This document shows, piece by piece, positions 1-10,554 of a stretch of 29,119 bases of DNA. The stretch is from Perkinsus marinus ATCC 50983 (lineage: Eukaryota; Perkinsozoa; Perkinsida; Perkinsidae): contig NW_003216476.1 of assembly GCF_000006405.1 (NCBI RefSeq), positions 104,134-133,252 of the forward strand, given 5' to 3'. The notes under the pieces are model-generated. The model was not told where the DNA came from and did not search any database. It worked only from the letters and a program-made list of their open reading frames with translations. The first letter of the stretch is position 1; every line of letters begins with the position of its first letter. The position numbers were made by a program, and so were the translations under genes.

Positions 1-1240
1 CAATGTTGGAGTAGGAATATATGTTCGCTTTCCTCAGCTGAGCTCAGGAGTTTCCTAAACAGTGTTGGAGTAGGAATATATGTTCGCTTTCCTCACCTGA
101 GCTCAGAAGAGTTTCCTATACAGTGTTGGAGTAGGAATATATGTTCGCTTTCCTCACCTGAGCTCAGAAGAGTTTCCTAAACAGTGTTGGAGTAGGAATA
201 TATGTTCGCTTTCCTCAGCTGAGCTCAGAAGAGTTTCCTATACAGTGGTGGAGTAGGAATATATGTTCGCTTTCCTCACCTGAGCTCAGGAGTTTCCTAT
301 ACAAAGTTGGAGTAGGAATATATGTTTGCTTTCCTCAGCTGAGCTCAGGAGTTTCCTATACAGTGTTGGAGTAGGAATATATGTTCGCTTTCCTCACCTG
401 AGCTCAGGAGTTTCCTATACAATGTTGGAGTAGGAATATATGTTCGCTTTCCTCAGCTGAGCTCAGGAGTTTCCTATACAGTGTTGGAGTAGGAATATAT
501 GTTCGCTTTCCTCACCTGAGCTCAGGAGTTTCCTATACAATGTTGGAGTAGGAATATATGTTTGCTTTCCTCAGCTGAGCTCAGGAGTTTCCTATACAGT
601 GTTGGAGTAGGAATATATGTTCGCTTTCCTCACCTGAGCTCAGGAGTTTCCTATACAATGTTGGAGTAGGAATATATGTTCGCTTTCCTCACCTGAGCTC
701 AGGAGTTTCCTAAACAGTGTTGGAGTAGGAATATATGTTCGCTTTCCTCACCTGAGCTCAGAAGAGTTTCCTATACAGTGTTGGAGTAGGAATATATGTT
801 CGCTTTCCTCACCTGAGCTCAGGAGTTTCCTAAACAGTGTTGGAGTAGGAATATATGTTCGCTTTCCTCACCTGAGCTCAGAAGAGTTTCCTATACAGTG
901 GTGGAGTAGGAATATATGTTCGCTTTCCTCACCTGAGCTCAGGAGTTTCCTATACAAAGTTGGAGTAGGAATATATGTTTGCTTTCCTCAGCTGAGCTCA
1001 GGAGTTTCCTATACAGTGTTGGAGTAGGAATATATGTTCGCTTTCCTCACCTGAGCTCAGGAGTTTCCTATACAATGTTGGAGTAGGAATATATGTTCGC
1101 TTTCCTCAGCTGAGCTCAGGAGTTTCCTATACAGTGTTGCAGTAGGAATATATGTTCGCTTTCCTCAGCTGAGCTCAGGAGTTTCCTATACAGTGTTGGA
1201 GTAGGAATATATGTTCGCTCCCCTCACCTAAGCTCAGTAG
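1..1240. repeat. satellite array 1 (59-61 bp unit, about 21 copies)
   Basis: About 21 head-to-tail copies of a unit that begins GTGTTGGAGTAGGAATATAT and ends GGAGTTTCCTATACA. Units come in two lengths (GCTCAGGAG or GCTCAGAAGAG) and two versions of the middle (CAGCTGAGCTCAG or CACCTGAGCTCAG). The middle contains the perfect palindrome CTGAGCTCAG, 12 bp in the second version. The array runs off the left edge. Its right end passes into the tail of the dispersed element (about 1240-1380). Copies are contiguous with no unique spacers, so it is a satellite and not a CRISPR array. Confidence 0.97.
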
Positions 1241-1380
1241 TTCCCGAAGTTATATTATAGGTGGTTGATCATAAATTCGGGTAGAAGTGTACAGAAGCCA
1301 ACTAGAATTTCCTAGAGTTTCCTCGGAATTTTTACATTATCACCGACATATGTAGTTGATCATGCGCATATTTTCGAGTA
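1240..1380 (+). repeat. tail of dispersed element flanking array 1
   Basis: Directly after the array comes sequence sharing blocks such as AAATTCGGGTAGAAGTGTAC and ATGTAGTTGATCATG with single-copy members elsewhere (for example 27109-27232). The array therefore looks like a multiplied head of this element. Confidence 0.7.
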
Positions 1381-1566
1381 TTGCGAAAGTTAATGCGAAA
1401 GTTAAAAGAACACACAACGATATAGTGAATGTTATGTAAGAGGAAATTCTCTTCCAATGTTGGGATCAACGAGTTAAAACACTCGTGAAGACTGCGTCCT
1501 TCCTCAGCCTTGGTCTGGGGGTAATGGTAGTGTTGTTTTAGATCTATAGAGGAGATACCGCTAGGC

Positions 1567-4500
1567 ATGGTCGTGTTGAAATCTGGAGAAAATGATGAGT
1601 GGGACGATAGTGAGTAAGTTGATGCTGTTATGGTTATACCACTATCGGTTATACTTAGATGGTATGGGGCTGAGGAGAGCTGGTATGATGCACCGGCTGG
1701 GGCACAGAGGTAGGGGAGGGGAGGGAGTATCTTGAGAAGAGTGGTACTGGATATATCTTTGTTATTCTTTATTGACTCGATGATTGAATAATTAGGAGTT
1801 ATTGATATATAAAATTTTGTTGAAGTATAAAGGGGGTATTGGGATGGTTGTTGGTGTTGAGAACAGTATTATGCTGATACGGGGTCTACTTGGGGCGATG
1901 TAGTATGTATCCTCCCCTCGCACTGTAGTCGCATGGAAAATATGAATATTCGTTATCGATGGTAAGGTTGTCGTCGTATTTAGTTGGAGTGAAGACCGTG
2001 ATGCTACCGGCGCATGGACTGACGTGGCAGAAGCTCACAAAGGGGACAGTAAAGTAGGGGAGCAGTGATAGCCTTAGAGGAGGTTCTTATTCATGTCGGC
2101 AGACTATGGTTGATCTAACTCATCATAAAACGGCCGGTAACTTTGACGATGTGGCGTATGAGGGTATGAACGCGCTGGACATTTACAATCAGAGGAGACG
2201 AGATAAAGTAAGAAGTGATACCTTGGTGGTTCTGCTATATGGTGTTGGTCAGGCTAGTGTATCGGCTACTAGTGGTAAGGGGTATTGTCGTCCGGTACAG
2301 GGGTATAGAAATGCTCTATCGCGGCCTCATGTGGAGTCGGGTAAGTGGTCGTATTAGAACGACTTGAACGATTATGGAAGTAGGTGCATCGGCTGTAGTG
2401 CGACGAAGGAGTAGGTCTAGGAGTAGGGATAGAGACTACTTGGATTATCATGAGAGGTAGGGGGTTACGTGATGGGAGTTGGTATGTGTTGCGGTAGGAG
2501 TGGTAAGGGAAAAGGCAAGGGGAAGGGTAAAGGGAAGGGCCGTACGGTTAATAGCAGGTGAGCAGGGGGTTGGTGCTGAGGGGCGTAGTATTCCCTAGGA
2601 CGAACTCGGAAATTTATCATTTCCCGCTGAGTAGTGTTTCAGGCTGAAACTTCAACAAGGCTTAGATATAGCGATGAGTTATCATAAACTCGAATGAAAC
2701 GGTCATATTTCTACTTACGATCTTTGGAGTTTCACCCTAGTGATGTGAAAACACTGGTGAAAAACATCTTTCACGACTACTGCATATCCCCGCGAATATC
2801 GCGTTTTACGCCACTTTACGTGAAAAGGGTGAAACCCTTTTGAATTCGACTGAAACCCGTTGCGCCTTATGGGATTTTTGTTATTCCTACATCTGTCAGA
2901 CACGGCGAAGGTGTAGACTACCACTCTAGTGCTACTACTTTACGAGACCGATCACCACCAAAGCACCAGGTGTCGGAGGCCACTAGAGCTAGGCAACAGG
3001 CTATAGTGGGACGGTATTCTGGTATCGCGGAAACTGCTCAAAGTAAGTCGAAACATCATAGGAGGCGGCTGAGAGCCGAAAAATTATTTTACAAGGCGTT
3101 TTTTGTATCTGATGGACTTTGACAATTGGAAGCGTTTCTTGACTAGTTCCATAGAGATCGCCCTTTCGTACGAAGAGCTGTATCATACAGCCTGAATGAT
3201 GCGGCCTATGCTTGATATCAATACCGTGATAGATCGAGATCAGTTTGATTTTTCGGGATCACATAATCCCCCAGACAGGTGTTGCAGCAACAGAATCATC
3301 TCTCGTACACAGTCGTATTCTAGTTATTATACTACAACACGCCTTCTATGTTGGCATTTGAATGTATTACGACATGCTTTCATTATCAGGAACTCGTCAA
3401 GACGCTGAACAACCCGACGTTGGTTTGTTGGGCTGATGGACGTTGAGGAAAAGCAAGAGAGCAAGATGTACACTTACCATCATCATCAGTGTCTTCAAGT
3501 TTAATAGCCTTTTCCAAAGCACTCCTTCCTACTGCTTGAGTTCGTCACCATCCGGGTTCGAACACCTGCTGTAGCTAGTTCAGGGCTCAGTCGGATATAA
3601 GCTCATGTGATGTTTAGATTGGTATAGTTTTGAAGTTATCACTAGAAATAATGTCCATGAACATGACTCCAATACAGCTATCCTCTTCACTTAATTTAGC
3701 AACACTAGGGATGTCGGTGTCGCTATTTGGAAAGTAAGTCTATGGTGAGCTCCTGTCTATCACTACTTCTAAGCAGTTTGTGATCGTGATCAGTGTGGGG
3801 GAAAAATATGCACATGGGTAACTACTACATGTGATGGTGACGCTATGAAAACTCTGATGAAAATTCGGGAGGAATTCTCATTGGTTTCTGTAGACTTCCA
3901 CACGAATTTGTATGTAAACTCATATTAGTGAGGAAACTCCTGAACCATTCCATGTTGGAATATTCAGTATCACCAGCCCACTGCTATTGCAATGGAGTTT
4001 CGCCCGTTTTACGTGGAGTGGCGTGAAACTCGGTGAAAAACGCGATATTCGCGGTGATATGCAGTAGTCGTGAAATTTATATCACGGGTAAACTCCAATG
4101 ATCAACATTATCTATTGAATCTTCTCATTGTGTATTCTTTCTAGTCATCCACCTATCGCAGCTGCTGAGTGCCAAGCTGTGACGGAGGAGGTGGACAATA
4201 CGATGAAGGTGGGGACTTTGGATGGCCACTTCATAGAGGATTTTAAGGAGGACTATCTTGCTACTATCAAGTAGGGGAAAGCGTTATCAGTTGTATGTGC
4301 ATGCGTGCTGGTGACAGGTCTGTGAGCATCTTGTTGGACTCAGAGTTGACGGCGGTAGAGCTGTCAGGAGCGTTTCCGGGTGGCAACAAGGTGAGAGGGA
4401 AGGGGTCCGTCTAGAAAAGATGAATGCAATGCGCGGAACATATGAAAATTATGAGGAATTTTTGCGAAATTCTGGTGGGCTTTTGTACACTTCTACCTCA

Positions 4501-6571
4501 AATCGTCTGTAAGGAAACCGCGAGTTCAGGTGACGAGACCAGACATATATTCTAATACTTGCATGGTGTCCATTTGGTGTTTGTAGATGCATGGTGCCTC
4601 TTCCCCCGCCTTCCCACCCCCGCACTGCTTGACTCGATATGAATGGAGGTCCTCAGCAGCCGAGGAGCCCGCTGATCGGGCCAGGCATCTCGATCTGTCT
4701 ATCCGGTGGGTTGTCTATGCAAGGAATTGGTTTAACAATCGCTAACTCGGAAGAGTCGCATTGCAGCCGAATTTGAACACTCGCGAAAATCGAATTGTAT
4801 ACTGACGCTGTGTTAGTGTCACTAACTTGGTGACATGGAAAGAGATCTGTCGTATACTTCCTGGGCTAGCGGGCATATGGTATGATGTGTTTTAGGTCAC
4901 TGCATACAGGTTTGCGGAGTGGCAAGATAGAGGAGTGTATGATAGTGCTACCACCGACATCCTATATGGGCGGCCGGGACAATGTTACTGTGATCATAAG
5001 GTGGGGTATCTTAGGTTGCCGAGAGTAAGATACGGATTAAGTCCACTAGGTGGCGACGAACAGTTGCGGCGGATCAAGACATCACCAAGGGTGAGCGCAT
5101 TCTAGAAGGTAGGCTCTTTCTCCTTCTTCCTCGATCATCGGCTTGGGCCTGCAAAAGCTGTTGGCCTATCTCTATCTCAAGACATGCCACTTGCTGGTTT
5201 CATGCTCTCTATGTTGGAATATATATTTGGTTCTCCCAGATGGGCTCAGGAGTTTCCTCGCTAATCGTAGGAGTTTTTATAGGAATTTTGCGACTCTTTG
5301 ATCCGAATTGTACAGGAATCACCAAGAATCTTCGACAGTTCCCTCACTTATTATCGAAATTACATACGGATTTTGGTAGAAGTGTACAGAAACCAACCAG
5401 AATTTCTCAAAATTCATGCATGAATTATTTTAGACACCGGTACAAACTTCCTAAAATTCTCACCAAATTTTCATACCAACGCATGCAGTTTACCATTTTC
5501 CAACACTGCATGTTCTTTTTGCCAACCCGGTGCGGAGTTGCCCACTATTCCTGTGTTTAGCGATTCAGTCGAGCTCACTCGTGTCGGAGTGGAAACAGTG
5601 GCATGAGGCTGGGATCAGCTTCGAGAATCTTAGCATATCCAAAGTAAGATTCAGATGAAGAACGATTCACCGCACTACTGTACTCAGGGTATCAACGAGT
5701 TGAATGAAGGCTTGGAGACGGGTGGGGACACGACACAAAAGCAACACGATGATGTTGATGAAATCACACAGGAAGCCCACGGTGGGAGGGGGCTTTTCAT
5801 GAGAGGGGAATTACTCGAAGCTTTGTAGAGGACGAGCTTACCTGTGAGCTCCTCAATGTGTTACAAAACGGTGGAGAGAAAGTTAATGCTGACTTCGGTA
5901 GTAGAGCCAGGAAGGGTGCTCGAGCAGAGCAGCAGGAGCGTGCAGTCAGGTGGGAGGTTTACAGAGTCTCTAAGCTATCGTAGCTGCCAGGTTTAGAGGT
6001 CTCTACGCTGTAACGGCATACATGGATCATCTGAGGGCAACACTAGTTCATCAACTACTACATCGTCATCATCATCAGCATCGGAGTAGCGTTCCTGTTA
6101 TGATCGCTAATCAGCCATTCGAGGGAGCCACTATAGCGCCTTTGGAGGTAGTGAGCTTGTGAATTGTTGTTGGAGTGAGTCCTCAGGTTGGAATTACTTG
6201 CAGCTCACCTGGTGATAATAGTAAGTTGGACCAGTCCGTGTTATATACAGTGCGGATCACAGGTCCTGTATTGCTCGATAAGGTAGATTATTGGGATGAC
6301 TCTAACATGAGTTCATCTGTTTAGGTACTTTACCTTATAGAGGCGTGTAGTGAGCATAGGAGGAAGCCCTTCAAGACGACCATCGAGTGTGAGCCTAAGT
6401 GCCACTTTGGACTGAATGCATTTACTCGTTCTCGCGATCGTGGTCGGCTATTAGAGTGAGTTCCGCCAACGGGGTAGTAGACGTGTGTGTTCATCTATTC
6501 TCAGGATCGAGTTCGATCCCACCAAGGGATGGTTTTTGCGATTCGAGCCAGTCTCGACTCGTCACCCATGA
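1567..6571 (+). CDS. unrecognised ~620-residue protein, RS and KG repeats, 19 exons
   Basis: I do not recognise the family. A phase-consistent chain of exons gives 1863 nt: 1567-1613, 1659-1709, 1984-2053, 2103-2207, 2253-2340, 2381-2456, 2498-2557, 2900-3042, 4162-4270, 4318-4390, 4587-4705, 4910-5090, 5569-5643, 5688-5781, 5829-5949, 5991-6147, 6187-6282, 6325-6455, 6505-6571, ending in TGA. All junctions are GT-AG and phases match throughout. The first ~60 residues are rich in Trp, Asp and Glu. Residues ~127-145 hold an RRRSRSRSRDRD stretch, ~147-160 alternate Lys-Gly, and ~490-500 is His-rich. No signal peptide or membrane span is seen. RS and KG tracts suggest a nuclear or RNA-binding protein, which is inference only. 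Weak points are the extra possible exon near 1873-1906, the 4910-5090 exon (a second frame is also open) and the 1.1 kb intron 3043-4161, which could instead separate two genes. Confidence 0.55.
2725..2836 (+). repeat. palindromic element P copy 1 (in intron)
   Basis: Begins TGGAGTTTCACCCTAGTGAT and contains the family core GACTACTGCATAT and CGCGAATATCGCG. The right inverted end is decayed (GGTGAAACCC). It lies in intron 2558-2899 of the 1567-6571 gene. Confidence 0.85.
3330..3735 (-). other. possible nested minus-strand exons inside a 1.1 kb intron
   Basis: Three open, coding-looking pieces lie in collinear order on the minus strand. About 3735-3620 reads PSVAKLSEEDSCIGVMFMDI. About 3536-3481 reads VGRSALEKAIKLEDTDDD and is followed by a strong donor GGTAAGTG. 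About 3407-3330 reads KACRNTFKCQHRRR and then stops. The first piece faintly recalls the start of a class III nucleotide cyclase domain (VMFxDI), but nothing else supports that. Splice phase between pieces 2 and 3 is not settled. It could be a small nested gene, a decayed gene or chance. Confidence 0.25.
3530..3580 (+). repeat. tRNA-like T-arm relic in intron
   Basis: CCGGGTTCGAACACC is a B-box/T-arm match (GGTTCGAANNC). On the minus strand it ends next to an AAGCAG acceptor in front of the possible nested exon. No full cloverleaf can be drawn. Confidence 0.4.
3799..3962 (-). repeat. dispersed element R, single copy (intron)
   Basis: The minus strand reads GGAGTTTCCTCACTAATATG, then the tail block with GTCTACAGAAACCAATGAGA and ACATGTAGTAG, ending ATGTGCATATTTTTC. 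These are the same blocks as the tail of the satellite arrays. It lies in the 3043-4161 intron. Confidence 0.75.
3993..4097 (-). repeat. palindromic element P copy 2 (in intron)
   Basis: TGGAGTTTCGCCCGTTTTAC at the left and GGGTAAACTCCA at the right, with core CGCGATATTCGCGGTGATAT and GCAGTAGTCGTG. It is inverted relative to copy 1. Confidence 0.9.
4440..4560 (-). repeat. dispersed element R, diverged copy (intron)
   Basis: On the minus strand it shows GTTTCCTTACAGACG, then GGTAGAAGTGTACAAAAGCC and the AATTTCGC block, matching the tail of R. It sits in intron 4391-4586 of the 1567-6571 gene. Confidence 0.6.
5211..5420 (+). repeat. dispersed element R, single copy (intron)
   Basis: One diverged 59 bp head (ATGTTGGAATATATATTTGG to CTCAGGAGTTTCCTC) is followed by the tail (TTTTGGTAGAAGTGTACAGA, AACCAACCAGAATTTC). 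This shows the un-multiplied state of the satellite unit. It lies in intron 5091-5568. Confidence 0.8.
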
Positions 6572-7030
6572 GTGGAGTCTCATTTCATATGTTCCGTTCT
6601 ATGTTGGGTTTCCCGTCGGGATCCCGTATGGGTCTACTGTAGTAATTGTACATGGGAGCTCATCAAAGATAGAACTTCGGAATCGAGATTCGGTTTAACC
6701 GATAACTTATCAAATCCATTCAACCGATTAAGCGGCGGCTCTATCGCCGTTAATGAGATTTTCTCGTATTTTCCCTGTCGCCTCTTCACTTTGTCCTTGT
6801 CCGTGTGCTAGTCCTATTGAACGAAACAGTGGAATGAACGTTGTCGATACATTGGACCAGCCTGATTTCTCGCCTATCGTTGTCGAAGTCAAAAGGGGAA
6901 AGCCGAATCAAACTTGTCTAATAGCCATTCTTCATGCACTTTTCGGAAAGCGTCCTATTCACAGAACCCACTCATTCGGTGAGTTCTTAGTATCACTCGG
7001 TTCATAGTGGAAGATAGTATCGGCCAAGTG
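6572..7030 (+). other. stretch without a resolved gene
   Basis: An ORF at 6753-7007 contains a coding-looking run from about 6837 (MNVVDTLDQPDFSPIVVEV and on to FGKRPIH) and a donor TCGGTGAGTTC at about 6980. I could not join it in phase to neighbouring pieces, so no gene is called. Confidence 0.3.
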
Positions 7031-8075
7031 TTTTGTTTCAGCCTGATGCAAAACATAGAGGTTGTGACAGATCTCCGCACAGTCACCATAGATCTTGGTC
7101 AGATTCCTTGGATTCTGGTCGGATGCCTTGGGTTTCGAGATTCGCCCTACTCACATGCTACGCGTCTACAATCGTGCGTGTTATATTCACATTTGCCAGG
7201 TTCGTTTTTAGAAGAAACAAACGACAGTAAGAGACAGAAACGAAGTACAAACTTCTTTTTTTCTATCTTTGGCATAACTCTCACGTAACTTGACAGCTTT
7301 CTCATCCATGTTACCGCATTCACGCAGATTCCTCTTCTCATACCAACTTGATCACTACAGTATACCATATCGTGCATGGTAGGTCGAACTCTCTTGCGCT
7401 TTCGCCTAATTGTACAACATTTTCCAGAGGTGCATCTTGGTTTGCGTTGGTCGTAATTCGGCTCAGCCCACTTCTCCTTGGCTCATATTCTCGATTATGT
7501 ATGCCCGCGGTCCACGGGCCGCGGACGTCCCATCCGGCATGTGCGGCCTTCATTCGTCTTGATGCCAAGTGTATGAAGATTGCTATGACGCTTTTGTGTT
7601 GTCTCTTGGGACTTGCTGCAATTCACGGTTGATAAAAGTGATAATTCACACAATCATCGTTCAGGCTTCAATCTTGTTCACTTTCCTGCAAGTCTTCACC
7701 GAAAAGTATCGTATGTTCATGTCTTATGATCCTGAGAAGTTTCAGCCCTGTAGCGCAGCTAGCAGCTCAGCAGCCAATGAGGGTGATATGAGGTGAGTTA
7801 GGTCTTGATACTCTCGGGAGTTTCACTCTCCGTCGGTCAACACACATCGCCGTTCATGTTTGATCATTGATTGTTTAGTCGCGGCTTTTTTCATGCTCTA
7901 CATATCGCTGGTGATCAAGTGCAATGAATTGGTTGCCCCTGGGCAGAATTGGTGGCCTAAAATCCTGCAGAGGGCTGGATGCCCATATCAGTGGCACGAT
8001 CATATCGTAAGACAGGGATTATCACTGTTAAACTACCCAACTTCAACGTATTATATAGAATCGCAGCGATGAGTT
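7030..8075 (+). CDS. possible multi-exon membrane protein gene, unresolved
   Basis: Several plus-strand pieces look coding but were not assembled into one model. After an acceptor TTTGTTTCAG at about 7039, a frame encodes a Ser/His/Arg-rich tail followed by a hydrophobic span (FALLTCYASTIVRVIFTFAR) and RRNKRQ. At 7570-7793, after an acceptor ending AAG, a frame reads YEDCYDAFVL followed by a hydrophobic run LIKVIIHTIIVQASILFTFL and ends at a GTGAGTT donor. At about 7879-8072 another frame reads VAAFFMLYISLVIKCNE and runs to a stop. Three hydrophobic spans suggest a membrane protein. YEDCYDAFVL faintly recalls the RExYEAYVLY motif of DUF300/TMEM184 proteins, but I would not name it on that. 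Start, order and phase are open. Confidence 0.3.
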
Positions 8076-8104
8076 CTTGCAGCAAGAAGTTGCCAAGAAC
8101 TCAT
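8069..8104. repeat. perfect 11 bp inverted repeat (hairpin)
   Basis: ATGAGTTCTTG (8069-8079) and CAAGAACTCAT (8094-8104) are perfect reverse complements with a 14 nt loop. It lies at the 3' end of the possible membrane-protein ORF. Confidence 0.85.
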
Positions 8105-9122
8105 TCTGCTTTAAAAGCGAGAATCTTGCTTTACAATGACAAATAACTAATTTGAAATTCGTTCAACAGTAACTCACTTATTGGGTCTTTTCGAGCATAC
8201 CCTTGAACACGTTGGTTTGGCATCCGTCTCGTTTCGTGCTCAGCAGCGCCCTCAAGGGACGCTCCTATCGGTTTTGCGCAGCAGTGGCATCTAAGATGAG
8301 CATCGCCGAGATTCTCGGAGGGAGATGGCCGAAAAAAAGCTTGCGTCGGAGTATGAGATAGATAGATGTGTTGCAGAAGGGTGTACGATGTGTGATATCG
8401 GTGGCATTCCCTACGTTGAAGGTTGAATGAAACACAACGTCAATAAATCTAAGACCAGGTTGAGTTCAGTGGTGTCCTTCTTAGAGGAAGTTGGGAAAGG
8501 CCACGCCTATCAGTGCTGTAGTTACTGAAGACAACTAGAATCGCTCGCAGTGTAGCTGCCAGTACAAGCGATGTGGAATACAACAATCGTTGACTCCACG
8601 AGCGCTCTAGGAAATTTATAGTAGGAATCTTCCGAATCCCTTGTGTTTTATCGTTTACCCGAGCACTTCCTAGTCCTATCAGCTTCTTAGAAGAGGTATC
8701 GAACTTAAATGCCTGAGTAACCCAGGTTCAATCCTCGTCGACCGCATTTCCCGATCACAGTATAAAGTACGATGATCGTACTACGATCTCGAAATCCGGA
8801 TCGGACTCCCGCGGTCGTCAAATCATTTGACTCAAATGTAACGCCGCTTTTAGGGATTACCAAGTTGTCACTGTGCTTTGATCCTCTCTGATGTATTTAT
8901 TACTCGAGTTGGAATGTCAGGCGTGGACTTGAACCCGGGTATCCATCCAGAGAACCGTGATACAGGTATCTCCTTCGCTATCTTGAGCAGTGTTGGAAGG
9001 GGGGCCTGATATTACTAATAGCTATAGCATATAAGTTCATCGCAAACTAGAGTCTGCCAAGAGTGGACAACCTAGTTCACATTCGTTCCGTCCGCTGAAG
9101 ACTTAAAACTCAACCACTTTAA
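8105..9122. other. non-coding stretch with two T-arm-like motifs
   Basis: No convincing exon is seen. CCCAGGTTCAATCCTCGTC at about 8722-8740 (plus) and CCCGGGTTCAAGTCCACGCC at about 8950-8931 (minus) match the tRNA B-box, but neither is embedded in a foldable cloverleaf. They are probably relics like those in the introns. Confidence 0.4.
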
Positions 9123-9955
9123 ATGACGCTTCCCGAGGTACCTGATGGCATGGACCTCTCGGCAACGACGGAGGAAGTCGGCCTAAGTGAGATAGAACTG
9201 ACGTGAAAGAAGTCGTCGCTGTTGACTATTTTGAGGTATTGTGGATGAACTGAAGGACGTCGTCACCCTAGACTCGGATCAAGATATGCTCAGCCAAGCA
9301 AACTCACTCTTGCGGGAGGCCGATGAGATGTTGGCTGGAATGCGGCAGGTGCGAGAGGAAACAACTGGTGAGGGCGACCGAGGTGTCGTCACCTCCCCAG
9401 CAAGCTTTCAGATCTCGCTGAGGCACCGCAAATGACGGAGGAATGGCCCGTACACGATCTGGAAGACTTGTCGTGGCCGGATGAGGAGACTGTAGAGCTT
9501 GATCAAGGCCATCTTCCCCAGAACACTGGTCGAAGCCTTTCTGTGTTATTAGAGACGATACGGCTGCGCCGAGGTATGGTGAGCTGTGCTCTTCTATGCA
9601 CTTTTGAACTGCGCTTATACTATTTTCAAATGCAGTAGTCTGACTACTGCACGAGGAAACCTGTTGTTGACTACTCAACAAGTTTCCTCGTCTGATTCCG
9701 TGCAACCCAGCTCTGCTCATTTGCTACTATCAGGATTCACTCCTGCCGAAGGCCACATAGACCTCGATGATGTCCCGTGTGGCGAGCAGAGTTATGATCA
9801 TAGAGTGACGGGTGAATATAGTCATTTTCTCATCCCCTGTTTGATTTCAATCTCGTTTAGACCCCACTAGAATAAGCGCGGCAATACGACAGTTGACTGA
9901 TCTCGAGAGGTTGACCCGACTGACAGAAGAGATGAAACATGTCCTTGACCGTTGA
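9123..9955 (+). CDS. small acidic hypothetical protein, 5 exons, ~202 residues
   Basis: I do not recognise the product. Phase-consistent exons are 9123-9186, 9236-9367, 9412-9573, 9656-9811 and 9861-9955, 609 nt in all, from ATG to TGA. Introns are 49, 44, 82 and 49 nt. The protein is acidic, with no signal peptide or membrane span. Two stretches look helical or coiled-coil-like: exon 2 (QANSLLREADEMLAGMRQV) and the last exon (IRQLTDLERLTRLTEEM). Exon 3 has Trp-Pro and Asp/Glu-rich sequence. The fourth acceptor (CACGAG, 9655) is weak and was chosen because it alone keeps the phase. It coincides with the base of a strong hairpin. The gene converges on the PP2C gene. Confidence 0.55.
9631..9689. 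repeat. tandem palindrome and hairpin across a splice acceptor
   Basis: TGCAGTAGTC, one T, GACTACTGCA (9631-9651) is a perfect 10 bp inverted repeat. It is followed at once by a hairpin: GAGGAAAC (9653-9660) with GTTTCCTC (9682-9689), enclosing TTGTTGA with TCAACAA around a CTAC loop. Confidence 0.9.
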
Positions 9956-10554
9956 TATGCACGTAGTTGTATTCCCTACATACTCCTCGATTTGAGTTGA
10001 CGATCTACTAGTTCTACTACTGGAATCGAACACAGTGTGATGTGATGATCATGCCTGCAGAAGATCGAAACGAATATCTTCAACTTGGGTATCTCATCTG
10101 TCAACTTGAGTCATGAACACTATGCTGTTCATGTGAATGGGAGTTCACCTGGTTGGCTCATATGATACTGAAAGCCAGACTCAGATGGTTACTTATCGTT
10201 ATTCAAAGAAACCATCGTTTTTCCTGCTAACCCAATGTTATACAGTCTATGCTGCTGGCACGTAGAACTTTAATTCCTCATAGCAAATTCGCTACTTCTT
10301 TTCGTGATCTACTGTAGAACACAACATCTTTCGAGTAGCAACGCTTCGTTTATCACCACATGCGGTTGGTTTTCGTTCAAACATGATAGTAACCCAACGA
10401 ATACGCCAGGCACATTCAATAGTAATAGTCGAGTTCAATCGACGCAGCATTGCTGTATGGAAAATAATAGATCACGAATATTTACTTTACATCTCAACGA
10501 CGACCTCATCTGAAAAGAGACAGGCAATAACAAACTACAAGTAGAGACGGATGC
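9956..10554. other. intergenic stretch between convergent genes
   Basis: No exon, RNA gene or repeat that I can support. The PP2C gene could extend to about 10484 if the alternative last intron is used. Confidence 0.4.

Noticed and set aside
1-1240. CRISPR-like array
   Set aside because: Repeats are contiguous with no unique spacers, the genes around are eukaryotic, and the same unit occurs in other arrays with a shared tail.
3043-3192. Alternative last exon of the unknown gene (KPKNYFTRRFLYLMDF, ending at TGA 3192)
   Set aside because: It joins in phase after a 31 nt intron and cannot be excluded, but skipping to 4162 keeps phase too and gives a longer consistent chain. It was kept out of the main model.
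5240-5560. 106-codon plus-strand ORF
   Set aside because: Starts inside a copy of dispersed element R and runs through intron sequence; other R copies are not open.
6500-6520. GAGTTCGATCCC as another tRNA B-box
   Set aside because: Lies in the coding frame IEFDPTKGW of the last exon of the unknown gene and lacks the GG before TTCGA.
8274-8300. U4 snRNA-like TTTGCGCAG and AGTGGCA
   Set aside because: A short resemblance to the 5' stem of U4, but the following conserved U4 segment and stem II are absent.
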